A program made the position numbers and the translations under genes. Below, piece by piece: positions 18,447 to 26,275 of a stretch of 64,000 nucleotides of DNA (positions are counted from its first letter, which is position 1; each line of letters starts with the position of its first letter). The DNA comes from Bacteroidota bacterium (GTDB lineage Bacteria; Bacteroidota; Bacteroidia; Chitinophagales; Chitinophagaceae), in assembly GCA_023423405.1 (NCBI GenBank), contig JAFAFR010000008.1, positions 186,001 through 250,000 of the forward strand. The letters are read 5' to 3'. The notes under the pieces are model-generated. The model did not search any database. It worked only from the letters and a program-made list of their open reading frames with translations, and had not been told where the DNA came from.

Positions 18447-18974
18447 TCAGTGCTTTTTCTTTTTCCGGTTTTCAATGAAACAGGCCAGTTGCTCACGCAG
18501 GGTTTCCTTGTGGAGAACAAAATTGTAATCAACCGGTTTTCCATCGGCTCCCGGCAGTGTGGCGGATTGTACCGGGTAGTCACGGAACGGCTCCAACTGT
18601 GATTCCTCAATCAGGTACAGCACTATCACGGCGGTATCGGCCTGGAATTGTGCATCGATGTTTTTGAGATGGAAACTGGCGCCATTGGTTAGCTGCAGTA
18701 CAGCATCGGCCCGAAGGTCTTTTTTTTTGCTTTTGGGGATCAAAGGGAAGGGCTTGAGGTAGAGGTAATAACGGTCGCCGTCGGTCAGGATGCCTCCCCT
18801 TAGCTTTTTTTCGCTGGTAATATAAAAATCCTTTTCCTCTACCCGGTACCACATGCTTCCGTCGGGCATTACGCTGTTTTTGATATCACATTCCTGTGCG
18901 TTGAGTTCAACGCAAAACAACACCAGTATCCAACTGCAAAACCCTGCTAAAATGTGAAATGTTGGCGACCGCAT
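18447..18974 (-). CDS. Secreted hypothetical protein
   Basis: I do not recognise a family. The 175-residue product has a signal peptide (hydrophobic core about 8-24, cleavage near LNAQ). The mature part is rich in beta strands and charged residues, with a KKKDLRAD segment in the middle and a lysine-rich end (ENRKKKKH). Codon use looks like that of its neighbours. It is monocistronic and faces the small ORF region to its right. Confidence 0.65.
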   Translation of the reverse strand: MRSPTFHILAGFCSWILVLFCVELNAQECDIKNSVMPDGSMWYRVEEKDFYITSEKKLRGGILTDGDRYYLYLKPFPLIPKSKKKDLRADAVLQLTNGASFHLKNIDAQFQADTAVIVLYLIEESQLEPFRDYPVQSATLPGADGKPVDYNFVLHKETLREQLACFIENRKKKKH

Positions 18975-19131
18975 GACTAAATCTAAGGCTATTTTTTGTA
19001 TCTTAACGGAAATGAGGTATGCTTCCCTATATACGCCGCAAAAGGCCTTTGGTACGAATACCCCGGCATGACCCGATGGTGGTCACCCGGGGTTAGGAAT
19101 GTATACATCTTTTTAACAGAATCCTACTATT

Positions 19132-19299
19132 ATGCAACCCGATCAACCACCGGTTATGGTGCAGGACAGGGTGCAATTCATCATCCTGCTTTGTCTTACT
19201 CTGTTGATCCGTAACCTGTACCTCGCTTATTTTACCGGCAAACCCATAGCGTGGGGGCTCAGCCTGCTGCAACCGGGCGGCGGATTTACCGACGGATGA
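19132..19299 (+). CDS. Possible 55-residue single-span membrane protein
   Basis: An ATG at 19132 opens a 55-codon frame ending in TGA at 19297-19299. The product has a polar N-terminus (MQPDQPPVMVQ), one hydrophobic segment FIILLCLTLLIRNLYLAYF and a Gly-rich tail. It fills the gap between the hypothetical at 18974 and the MscS-type gene. No family is recognised and no strong ribosome site is visible, so it may be chance, but the coherent helix supports it. The overlapping 72-residue frame 18996-19214 starts at TTG and has no such structure. Confidence 0.4.
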   Translation: MQPDQPPVMVQDRVQFIILLCLTLLIRNLYLAYFTGKPIAWGLSLLQPGGGFTDG

Positions 19300-19307
19300 T
19301 TGGATCA

Positions 19308-19327
19308 GGGAAAAGTTTTATTTTCCC
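19308..19327 (+). terminator. Palindrome before the MscS-type gene
   Basis: GGGAAAA at 19308-19314 and TTTTCCC at 19321-19327 around a six-base loop form a perfect stem 25 bases before the channel gene start. It could end the small-ORF transcript or act in the leader of the channel gene. There is no clear T-run beyond the stem. Confidence 0.3.
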
Positions 19328-19351
19328 GGTGCCAATCAATCGTGAAAATCC

Positions 19352-21814
19352 ATGTGGACAAAGAATTGTATTTTCCTTTCCCTGCTGCTTATTTGTTTTT
19401 CAGTAACTGCGCAAGACAGCCTGCACCGGCAGGGGGAAAACCGGCGGCGCTTCCGCGATAGCCTGGAAAAAAACCTGGATAGCAGTGGACGGGAGAGATT
19501 GCTGCGCGCAGGCGACAGCAGTTTCCGCCGGGATGATACCACGCGCGGCCGGGGCCGCGGCCTCACTTCCCTTTTTACGGACTCAGCCAAACTCACCACC
19601 AGCGATTTCCAGGCTGCCATCGAAAGGTCTTTTGCCACTATTTCCATGATCCAGGAAGAAAGCGAACTGGGCGACGGTGTAAAGCATATCGAACAGCGCA
19701 TTCGCGATGCCGATTCGTCGCTGAGCGTACTGAAGGACAATATTCTGAACAACAGCGCCGCACTGAATCTCCGCAACCTTGAATTGTACAAGACCCTGTT
19801 GCTGTACATGCGCGACGATATGGAAAAGCAGCGCATCCGGCTCGACAGCAACGACCGCCAGTTGGGACGGCTGGGCAGCAGCATGCGTACCATTATGACC
19901 GACACCGTTATGCGCGAACTGATGCGCGACTCCCTGATGCGCGATACTTTTGCTGTACAGCTCCGGGAGATGCGCACCAACTGGCGCGCCGGTTCCCGAC
20001 AACTGCGTTCAAGCATGGGGGTTATTAACCAGTTGCAAACCCAGAATTCGCGCAACGCCATTACCGCCAGCTCCCTGCTGCACAAAGTGGACGATCTGCT
20101 CAATACCTCTTTTTCGCGCCTCCTCCAGCCGGAAAGGCACTATATCTGGAATACCCGGTCCAAAGAAGACATGGCTGCCCTCCGAAAATCTTACCGTAAA
20201 GTGTATGAAGGAGAAAGGAAAGCGATGCGCTACTATTTCAAGGACAGCGTGAACAACCGAATGTTCCTGTTGCTGATAGGCGTTATTTTCCTGGCATGGA
20301 GCCTGCGCAATATCCGGAGTCTGCAAAAGGCAGGATTTTCCGCTTTCCGGGAACAACTGGGAATGGAATACCTGCACCCGCACTATATCGCTTCCACTTT
20401 CATCCTCATCTTCATCCTGGCGCCGCTTTTCGATCTCCGGGCGCCCAGCGTATACATCGAGTCGATGCAGTTCCTGCTCATGCTCACCCTCACCTTCATT
20501 TGCTGGAAGAAATGGCCGCGGCAGTTGTTCCGGTACTGGCTGGTGATGGTGGCGCTTTTCATTGCTTTCTTCTTCACGCACCACACCCTGCTGCCCGGGT
20601 TGCCACAACGACTCTGGCTGCTGTCGCTGAATGTGTTGTCCATTGTATTCGGAACCCTTTTCCTGCGGGGCATGGGAGACCGCCTGCCGCTGTCGCGTTT
20701 CCTCAAGGGAGTGATCATTTTGCACAACCTCATGAATGCACTGGCGGTGATCTGCAATATTTTCGGCCGTTTCTCCCTGGCGCAGTTGCTGGGCAATGCA
20801 GCGATCTTCTCTTTCACCCAGGCCATTGGGCTCGCCCTGTTTTCACAGGTATTCCTGGAAGCCATCCGGCTGCAGGTAGAAGCCAGCCGTGTACGTCAGG
20901 GAATGAAAAACCACGCGACATCGAACCACGTGCTGGAAGGCTTTCGCTCACCGGTTTTTGCGCTGGTCGCCATTCTCTGGTTCATCGTATTCCTTACCAA
21001 CCTCAACCTCTTTACGGGCTTTAGCGAAAGCTTTTCAGAACTCATGCAGAAGCCGCGCAAGATCGGAAATGCCGAGTTTTCGCTGGGCGGAATCGTATTG
21101 TTCTTCGGTATCATCTGGCTGGCGCATTTTCTGCAGAAATACGTAGGCTTTCTCTTCGGCGATACCGGCAGCGAAGAAGGGCTGAACAAAAGGCAACGCA
21201 GCCGCATGCTCATTGCCCGGCTGGTGGTGCTGTGCCTCGGTTACCTGCTGGCGGTGGCTGCATCGGGCCTGCCGGTAGACAAGATCACCATTGTGCTGGG
21301 CGCTTTGGGTGTTGGTATTGGCCTGGGCCTGCAGAACATCGTAAGCAATTTTGTGTCCGGTATCATTTTGATTTTTGACCGTCCCCTGCAGGTGGGCGAT
21401 GCCATCGAGATCGGCGGTAAAGCGGGCAAGGTCAGGGAAATTGGCCTGCGGTCGAGTACCCTGCTTACCAGCGAAGGTGCCGAAGTGATCATTCCCAACG
21501 GAGATATTCTTTCGCAACAGATCACCAACTGGACCCTCACGAATAACCAACAACGCATAGGCATCAGCGTGAAACTGGCCGGCGACAGGGATATGGAAGA
21601 AACCGCCGCCGGCATACAGGACGCCATTCGCGATTCGGGCTATGCCGTTAACGACAGCCGCGCGCAGATCCTTTACAAGGGCCTTGGTAAAGATGCCGTT
21701 GAACTCCGGGTGAATTTCTGGTGCAGCAATGTGTTTGAATCGGACGATGCTGCCAGTAAAGTAATAGAGATCCTGCACGGAAAACTGCCCGGCGCCGATA
21801 TCAAAGCGACCTGA
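19352..21814 (+). CDS. MscS-family mechanosensitive channel with long periplasmic N-terminus
   Basis: Inner membrane channel of 820 residues that should open under membrane tension. A signal peptide (1-20) precedes about 270 residues of charged, largely helical periplasmic sequence. Roughly ten hydrophobic helices follow from residue 300, and then the MscS core near 625-690, with the pore helix GALGVGIGLGLQNIVSNFVSG and the beta-domain start FDRPLQVGDAIEIGG. The layout is that of large MscK/MscM-type channels. The last 14 bases overlap the end of the convergent cobT gene. Confidence 0.88.
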   Translation: MWTKNCIFLSLLLICFSVTAQDSLHRQGENRRRFRDSLEKNLDSSGRERLLRAGDSSFRRDDTTRGRGRGLTSLFTDSAKLTTSDFQAAIERSFATISMIQEESELGDGVKHIEQRIRDADSSLSVLKDNILNNSAALNLRNLELYKTLLLYMRDDMEKQRIRLDSNDRQLGRLGSSMRTIMTDTVMRELMRDSLMRDTFAVQLREMRTNWRAGSRQLRSSMGVINQLQTQNSRNAITASSLLHKVDDLLNTSFSRLLQPERHYIWNTRSKEDMAALRKSYRKVYEGERKAMRYYFKDSVNNRMFLLLIGVIFLAWSLRNIRSLQKAGFSAFREQLGMEYLHPHYIASTFILIFILAPLFDLRAPSVYIESMQFLLMLTLTFICWKKWPRQLFRYWLVMVALFIAFFFTHHTLLPGLPQRLWLLSLNVLSIVFGTLFLRGMGDRLPLSRFLKGVIILHNLMNALAVICNIFGRFSLAQLLGNAAIFSFTQAIGLALFSQVFLEAIRLQVEASRVRQGMKNHATSNHVLEGFRSPVFALVAILWFIVFLTNLNLFTGFSESFSELMQKPRKIGNAEFSLGGIVLFFGIIWLAHFLQKYVGFLFGDTGSEEGLNKRQRSRMLIARLVVLCLGYLLAVAASGLPVDKITIVLGALGVGIGLGLQNIVSNFVSGIILIFDRPLQVGDAIEIGGKAGKVREIGLRSSTLLTSEGAEVIIPNGDILSQQITNWTLTNNQQRIGISVKLAGDRDMEETAAGIQDAIRDSGYAVNDSRAQILYKGLGKDAVELRVNFWCSNVFESDDAASKVIEILHGKLPGADIKAT

Positions 21815-22832
21815 TGCTTTCGTCGCGCGCTGCGGGAATGTCCAGGTCAGAAAGGCTGGACATTTCACCCACAAAACGCACAGCGTTCTGCAGCAGTGGC
21901 ATGGCCAGCGCTGCGCCGGTCCCTTCTCCCAGTCGCAGTCCGAGATTGAGCAGGGGCCGCGCGCCCAGCCAGTGCAGCATGCGGTGATGACCCTGTTCGC
22001 CGGAGCAATGGGCGAAAATGCAGTGCTGCAGCACCGCCGGCGAAATGGCATGCGCCACCAGCAGGGCAGCAGTGGCAATAAAGCCATCTACCACAATGAC
22101 CATTTTCTGCTCTGCCGCAGCCAGGTAAGCGCCTGTCATCATAGCGATCTCATATCCGCCAAAATACTGAAGGGTTTTGAGTGGCGAATGCAGTTGAACA
22201 ATGGAACGGTGTCTTTCAAATACGCGCTCCAGGGTGCTGCGCTTTACGTTCAGTTGTTCTTCATTTGCACCCGTTCCCTTGCCCACCGTTTTTTCCAGCG
22301 GAAGATGCAGGAAGGCCGACATCAGGAGGGAGGCGGAAGAAGAATTCCCAATGCCCATTTCGCCCAGCCCAACCGTATTGCATCCTTCCCTGGCAAGATT
22401 TTCTATGACCAGTTTGCCCAGCGCAATAGCTCTTTCTGTTTCTTCAAAATGCATGGCCGGACCCTCCAGGTAATTGCGTGTGCCCCAGCCAAGTTTGAGC
22501 GACAAAAAGCCGGGATGCGTTTCCAGGTCGCGCAGGTCGGCGTTGACGCCGGCATCCACCACTTTCAAACCGAGCTGGTTCTGCCGGCAGAAAACATTGA
22601 TGGCCGCACCACCTTGTACAAAATTGCGCACCATGGCGCCGGTGATGCTCTGCGGATACGGGTTCACCAGGCCGGTGGCGCTGATACCATGATCGCCGGC
22701 GAATACCACGATGTGCGGATGGCGGATAACGGGTTCTTCCGTGCCCTGTATCGCGCCCACCTGCAGGGCCAGGTCTTCCAGGTAACCCAGCGATCCGGGC
22801 GGTTTGGATTTCTGATCGATTTTAGTTTTCAT
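21801..22832 (-). CDS. cobT: Nicotinate-nucleotide--dimethylbenzimidazole phosphoribosyltransferase
   Basis: Cytoplasmic enzyme that transfers phosphoribose from nicotinate mononucleotide to 5,6-dimethylbenzimidazole, making the lower-ligand nucleotide of cobalamin. Family blocks are KPPGSLGYLEDLALQVG at the start, FAGDHGISA near residue 48, and GEMGIGNSSSAS near 170, close to the usual GEMGIGNTT stretch. The 343-residue length is standard. I use the ATG at 22832; an in-frame TTG lies nine bases upstream. It is the third gene behind the cobalamin riboswitch, 71 bases after the BtuG-like gene, consistent with salvage and lower-ligand replacement of imported corrinoids. Confidence 0.95.
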   Translation of the reverse strand: MKTKIDQKSKPPGSLGYLEDLALQVGAIQGTEEPVIRHPHIVVFAGDHGISATGLVNPYPQSITGAMVRNFVQGGAAINVFCRQNQLGLKVVDAGVNADLRDLETHPGFLSLKLGWGTRNYLEGPAMHFEETERAIALGKLVIENLAREGCNTVGLGEMGIGNSSSASLLMSAFLHLPLEKTVGKGTGANEEQLNVKRSTLERVFERHRSIVQLHSPLKTLQYFGGYEIAMMTGAYLAAAEQKMVIVVDGFIATAALLVAHAISPAVLQHCIFAHCSGEQGHHRMLHWLGARPLLNLGLRLGEGTGAALAMPLLQNAVRFVGEMSSLSDLDIPAARDESIRSL

Positions 22833-22903
22833 ACCCTCCAATTCATGGCAAAGGTGAGGAATGAAATACTTGCAGGCAAATCAGAGACTGCCCGCAAGCG
22901 ATT

Positions 22904-23977
22904 TTATTTTTTTACCGGCACCACTTTACCGGGGCTCACAGCGGGCGTTACCAGGAAGGAATATTTTTTCTTCCCATCTTTTCCAAAACAGAAAACTTCC
23001 CCGCTGCTGACATAATCTTTGGCATCTGTTACGAAAAGATCGCCAGTTTCAGTATCAACATTCACCCCATACGGCGTAACCAGTGTAGTGCCGTCGCTGA
23101 TGAAATTTTCCGCCGCGATGCTGAGGTCGGAGGGATTGATGACCGGAACGGTCGGGCTTGCACCAAAGCCGCCCGAAGCATAGAGTTTTCCCTCGAAATA
23201 CCGGATGGCTCCCAGGTTTATTTCAGTTTCTTTTGTTACGGTATTGGTAGCGAGATCAAGGCTCACCAATTTGGCGGGAACATCAAAATAGTTGCCGTTG
23301 CAGATCACGAAAAGTTTGCCTTCGCCCAGCGCCACCCGCGTAGGATTCAGGCCTACCGTTAGTTTCTGGATTTCGGTATACGTGTTGAGGTCCACCACGG
23401 AAACGGTGCTGTCGTAATCCGGGTAATTGTATCCCCCCGAATTGGTCACATAGAGCTTGTCGCCGCTGATCTCCATTTGCTCCGGTGTAGACCCTACCGT
23501 GATCCGGTCTTCTATGTTAAGGCTGGCAGTATCTATTACCGCCACCGTACCATCATAAGCCGATACCAATACCTTGTTTTTATAAGGCAGGATAAACCGG
23601 GGCGAGGACTTATCACCATCTTTTTCCATGATGATCTTTTTGATGGATTTTGCCGTTTGCGCATCGGCCACTTCCAGGTAGCTGGAGGTGGTCATAACGA
23701 CGTAGAGCTTGCTGCCGTAAATGATCATATCGTTCCCGGTATCTCCCAGGCTGCTGCCGTTGACCGACTGGTAAAAATCGGTGCTGGCCTGCTTCGTGGC
23801 AAAATCGTAATAGGTGAGCATGGCATTATTCTGGTTGAAACCGCCTTCGTTGAGCACATATACGCCCGCTGTTATAGGCTGCGGCGGTTCAGGCACGGGG
23901 CTGTCGTTGTTACAGGCTGTTCCGAGTAAGATCGCCAGGGCGGCTGTCCCAAACAATGATAATCTTTTCATATGCAT
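22904..23977 (-). CDS. BtuG-like cobalamin-binding beta-propeller surface lipoprotein
   Basis: Lipoprotein of 357 residues with the lipobox LGTAC near residue 22. The mature part is a YncE/DUF5074-type propeller with repeated blades, such as YGSKLYVVMTTSSYLEVAD, YKNKVLVSAYDGTVAVID and SGDKLYVTNSGG. It directly follows the BtuB-like receptor (stop TAA abuts the ATG) and precedes cobT, all behind a cobalamin riboswitch. In Bacteroides, BtuG is a DUF5074-type propeller that binds B12 tightly on the cell surface and hands it to BtuB, so the same role is likely here. Binding residues were not checked. A second in-frame ATG lies two codons in (23971). Confidence 0.82.
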   Translation of the reverse strand: MHMKRLSLFGTAALAILLGTACNNDSPVPEPPQPITAGVYVLNEGGFNQNNAMLTYYDFATKQASTDFYQSVNGSSLGDTGNDMIIYGSKLYVVMTTSSYLEVADAQTAKSIKKIIMEKDGDKSSPRFILPYKNKVLVSAYDGTVAVIDTASLNIEDRITVGSTPEQMEISGDKLYVTNSGGYNYPDYDSTVSVVDLNTYTEIQKLTVGLNPTRVALGEGKLFVICNGNYFDVPAKLVSLDLATNTVTKETEINLGAIRYFEGKLYASGGFGASPTVPVINPSDLSIAAENFISDGTTLVTPYGVNVDTETGDLFVTDAKDYVSSGEVFCFGKDGKKKYSFLVTPAVSPGKVVPVKK

Positions 23978-25996
23978 TTATTTTAATGGATGAATTTGAA
24001 TGGTGCAGGAAAAATTTCTTCCGGGCATAGGATAGTTTTTGATCACGTCGTACCGTGCGTCAAAAAGGTTCTTTAGTTGCAGGACAATATGGATGCGGGT
24101 GGTAGCGGTATTGAAATATTTGAAGAAGGAAAGATCCTGCGTATGCCACGCGTCCATGCGATTGGCCGGATCGTTGTCGCCCAACGTATACCTGCTTCCC
24201 GAATACAGCACTGCCCACGAAGCCGACCAGCTTTTCCAGTTGCCCTGCAGCAGGAAACTGCCGCTGGTAACAGGTGTGTAGGGAAGAAGATGGCGGTAGC
24301 CCGATGAAGAAGGATCGGTATAATTTCTTGCCTCCTGCACGGTGCCGGCCAGCCGGGCCAGCCAGGAAGCAACAGGCGAAATGGTGCCACCGGTTTCGAG
24401 GTTGAGGTCCAGTCCCCATATGTTCACCTTCCCCACATTCATCATGCTCCACACAAATAAATTTTTATTGGGCACGGCAAGTATTTTGTCGGTGACCCGG
24501 TTATAATAACCGTCGGCGCTGGCCATAAGGTAACCGATCCATCCGCCGGTTTGCCGGGTAAAAGTGGCTCCCAGGTTGTATTGGTGTGCATATTCCGGTT
24601 TCAGGTTGCGGTTGCCCACCAGGGTATAATAGAGGTCGTTGAAGGAGGGCATCCGGAAAACGTTTTTGTAAAATGCGCGAACAAGCAGGACCCTTTGCCG
24701 GCCTGGATACCACGACACGGCCAGTGTGGGCGAAAAAGCCGAGCGGTCGCCCGCGGCAGCGCCGTTCCTGGCTTCGTCGTTCATATAGCTGTGCAGAATG
24801 GTGCCCTGGATGTTGAAGGAACTTCGACTGTAACCCAGGCTGGCTGCATTCCACAAAGACCAGCGGTAGGGGTTGCTGAAATTTGCCATATCGCCGTACA
24901 GGGTGGTATAAGCGAGGTCGCTGCTCCAGGAAAAAAGGAGATCGCTGGTGAGCTTCTGTGTGACGGCGCCGGAAACATAGGCCTCCTGCAATTTGTAACG
25001 GTTGTCGAGGAAGCCCGCATTGTTCAGGTAATCCGGATCCTGGTAACGGGTATAATTGTATTGATAGCGGGCGATGAAAGCAGCCGTTGTTTTCGTACCG
25101 AAGCCGGTACGGTAGCGCGACTGGATATTGAATTGATGGTCGCGAAGGCGCTGGCTGGAATTTTCATTAAAAAAGATCACTGCTCCCGGCAGACCCCTGT
25201 CCGATCCATACCAGGAGACGCGGGTATTGAGGGCGGAGCTGTCGCGGAACCGGTTGTGCAGGTGCAGGGCTGCCTGGAAGGATTCGATGTCGGCATTATT
25301 TCGTTTCAGCTCCTTGCTTTGGTTGCCGTTGTTGACGGTATAAGGGTAATCGCCTTCGCTGCGGTTGTACTCGGCCTGCAAACCAATATGGCTGGCGCTG
25401 CCCAGTTTACCGGCATAAGCGGCTCCCGGTTTCCACCAGCCAAAGGAGCCGCCTTCGAGAGACGCGTTCCACAGCGGCGACTGCAGGGTATCGGGACGAA
25501 AAAAAACAGATTCCAGTGAAAGCACGGCTGCCGACGCGAGACTACGGGCCGGTTGCAACACCGGCGGCAGGCTTGCTTCTGTGAGGCTGAGCCGGTCGAG
25601 GAAGGCGGCGCTGTATTTTCCCAGGTCCACCTGCCCGGTTTGCATATCGGCAACCGGAACGCCGTCGTACAACACACCTGTTTGTGCGGCGCCCAGGTTT
25701 CTGACAGAAACGGTTTTCAGTCCCCCCAACCCGCCATAATCTTTAACCAGCACGCCACTGAAATATTTTGCAGCGTCGGCGGCGGAAGCTGGTTGTATCT
25801 TATCGAGCAACTCTTTTCCCAACACCTGCTGGGGAACGGCAGAGCGATAAGGCAGTTCTTTTCGGTTGCCTGTTACTGTTATACTGTCGAGTGTTCTTGT
25901 TTTATCCGCGTCCTGGGCCGCCAGCCGCAGGAAGGTCAGGCAGCAGGCGACTGTGCAGCAGCCTCGTAAAAATGATATGGTTGTTTTGCAGCCCAT
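23978..25996 (-). CDS. btuB: TonB-dependent cobalamin receptor, BtuB-like
   Basis: Outer membrane TonB-dependent receptor of 672 residues, probably for vitamin B12 or related corrinoids. It has a signal peptide (1-27), a TonB-box-like LDSITVTGNR, a plug domain to about residue 160 with VSVRNLGAAQTGVLYDGVPV, and a 22-strand type barrel that ends in NFSCTIQIHPLK. The specific call rests on the cobalamin riboswitch directly upstream and on the BtuG-like and CobT genes directly downstream; the protein alone would only be called a siderophore/vitamin receptor. It lies about 100 bases after the riboswitch B12 box. Confidence 0.88.
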   Translation of the reverse strand: MGCKTTISFLRGCCTVACCLTFLRLAAQDADKTRTLDSITVTGNRKELPYRSAVPQQVLGKELLDKIQPASAADAAKYFSGVLVKDYGGLGGLKTVSVRNLGAAQTGVLYDGVPVADMQTGQVDLGKYSAAFLDRLSLTEASLPPVLQPARSLASAAVLSLESVFFRPDTLQSPLWNASLEGGSFGWWKPGAAYAGKLGSASHIGLQAEYNRSEGDYPYTVNNGNQSKELKRNNADIESFQAALHLHNRFRDSSALNTRVSWYGSDRGLPGAVIFFNENSSQRLRDHQFNIQSRYRTGFGTKTTAAFIARYQYNYTRYQDPDYLNNAGFLDNRYKLQEAYVSGAVTQKLTSDLLFSWSSDLAYTTLYGDMANFSNPYRWSLWNAASLGYSRSSFNIQGTILHSYMNDEARNGAAAGDRSAFSPTLAVSWYPGRQRVLLVRAFYKNVFRMPSFNDLYYTLVGNRNLKPEYAHQYNLGATFTRQTGGWIGYLMASADGYYNRVTDKILAVPNKNLFVWSMMNVGKVNIWGLDLNLETGGTISPVASWLARLAGTVQEARNYTDPSSSGYRHLLPYTPVTSGSFLLQGNWKSWSASWAVLYSGSRYTLGDNDPANRMDAWHTQDLSFFKYFNTATTRIHIVLQLKNLFDARYDVIKNYPMPGRNFSCTIQIHPLK

Positions 25997-26085
25997 GGTT
26001 TATAGCTGCTGCGATAGCGGAAAAGAAAGAGGACTGGAACCTGGTAGGAAGGGATCCGTACAGCCCGCCTGCTTTTCACCCGAAA

Positions 26086-26101
26086 GCACAGCATCTTGTG
26101 C
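26086..26101 (-). promoter_or_regulatory. Candidate expression-platform hairpin of the B12 leader
   Basis: Just after the B12 box, in the direction of transcription, GCACA and TGTGC pair around a six-base loop. It lies between the aptamer and the BtuB-like start (25996) and could be part of the regulatory switch. There is no T-run, so translational control is more likely than termination. Confidence 0.35.
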
Positions 26102-26275
26102 TACGAGGGCAGGTCTTCTGGCTTGTTCCTGTCAATGCCTTCCCTTGCATGGTTGCAAAGTGGCCTGGGTATTGACGCCTGGATTGTTAAATCCTGAACC
26201 TACAGCTACGGGGATAGCGCCGGACTTTCACCGGACTTCCCTTTTAATCCCTGGAATTGGCTTCCTCGGAACCCT
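26100..26275 (-). promoter_or_regulatory. Cobalamin (vitamin B12) riboswitch
   Basis: On the minus strand the conserved aptamer pieces occur in order: a GGTTCC start (26273-26268), GGGAAGTCCGGTGAAAGTCC (about 26242-26223), the CCCCGTAGCTGTAGG run after it, and the B12 box AGCCAGAAGACCTGCC (26123-26108). The spacing is normal for the class. It controls the BtuB-like, BtuG-like and cobT genes and should repress them when adenosylcobalamin is plentiful. The 5' end runs into the last codons of the upstream TonB receptor gene. Confidence 0.93.

Noticed and set aside
18996..19214. 72-codon frame before the MscS-type gene
   Set aside because: TTG start, no hydrophobic or conserved pattern; the overlapping 55-codon ATG frame is a better candidate.
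21972..23015. 347-codon open frame on the plus strand
   Set aside because: Antisense to cobT and the BtuG-like gene, which are clearly real.
24551..25519. 322-codon open frame on the plus strand
   Set aside because: It lies wholly antisense to the BtuB-like gene and shows no family features; a shadow of GC-rich coding DNA.
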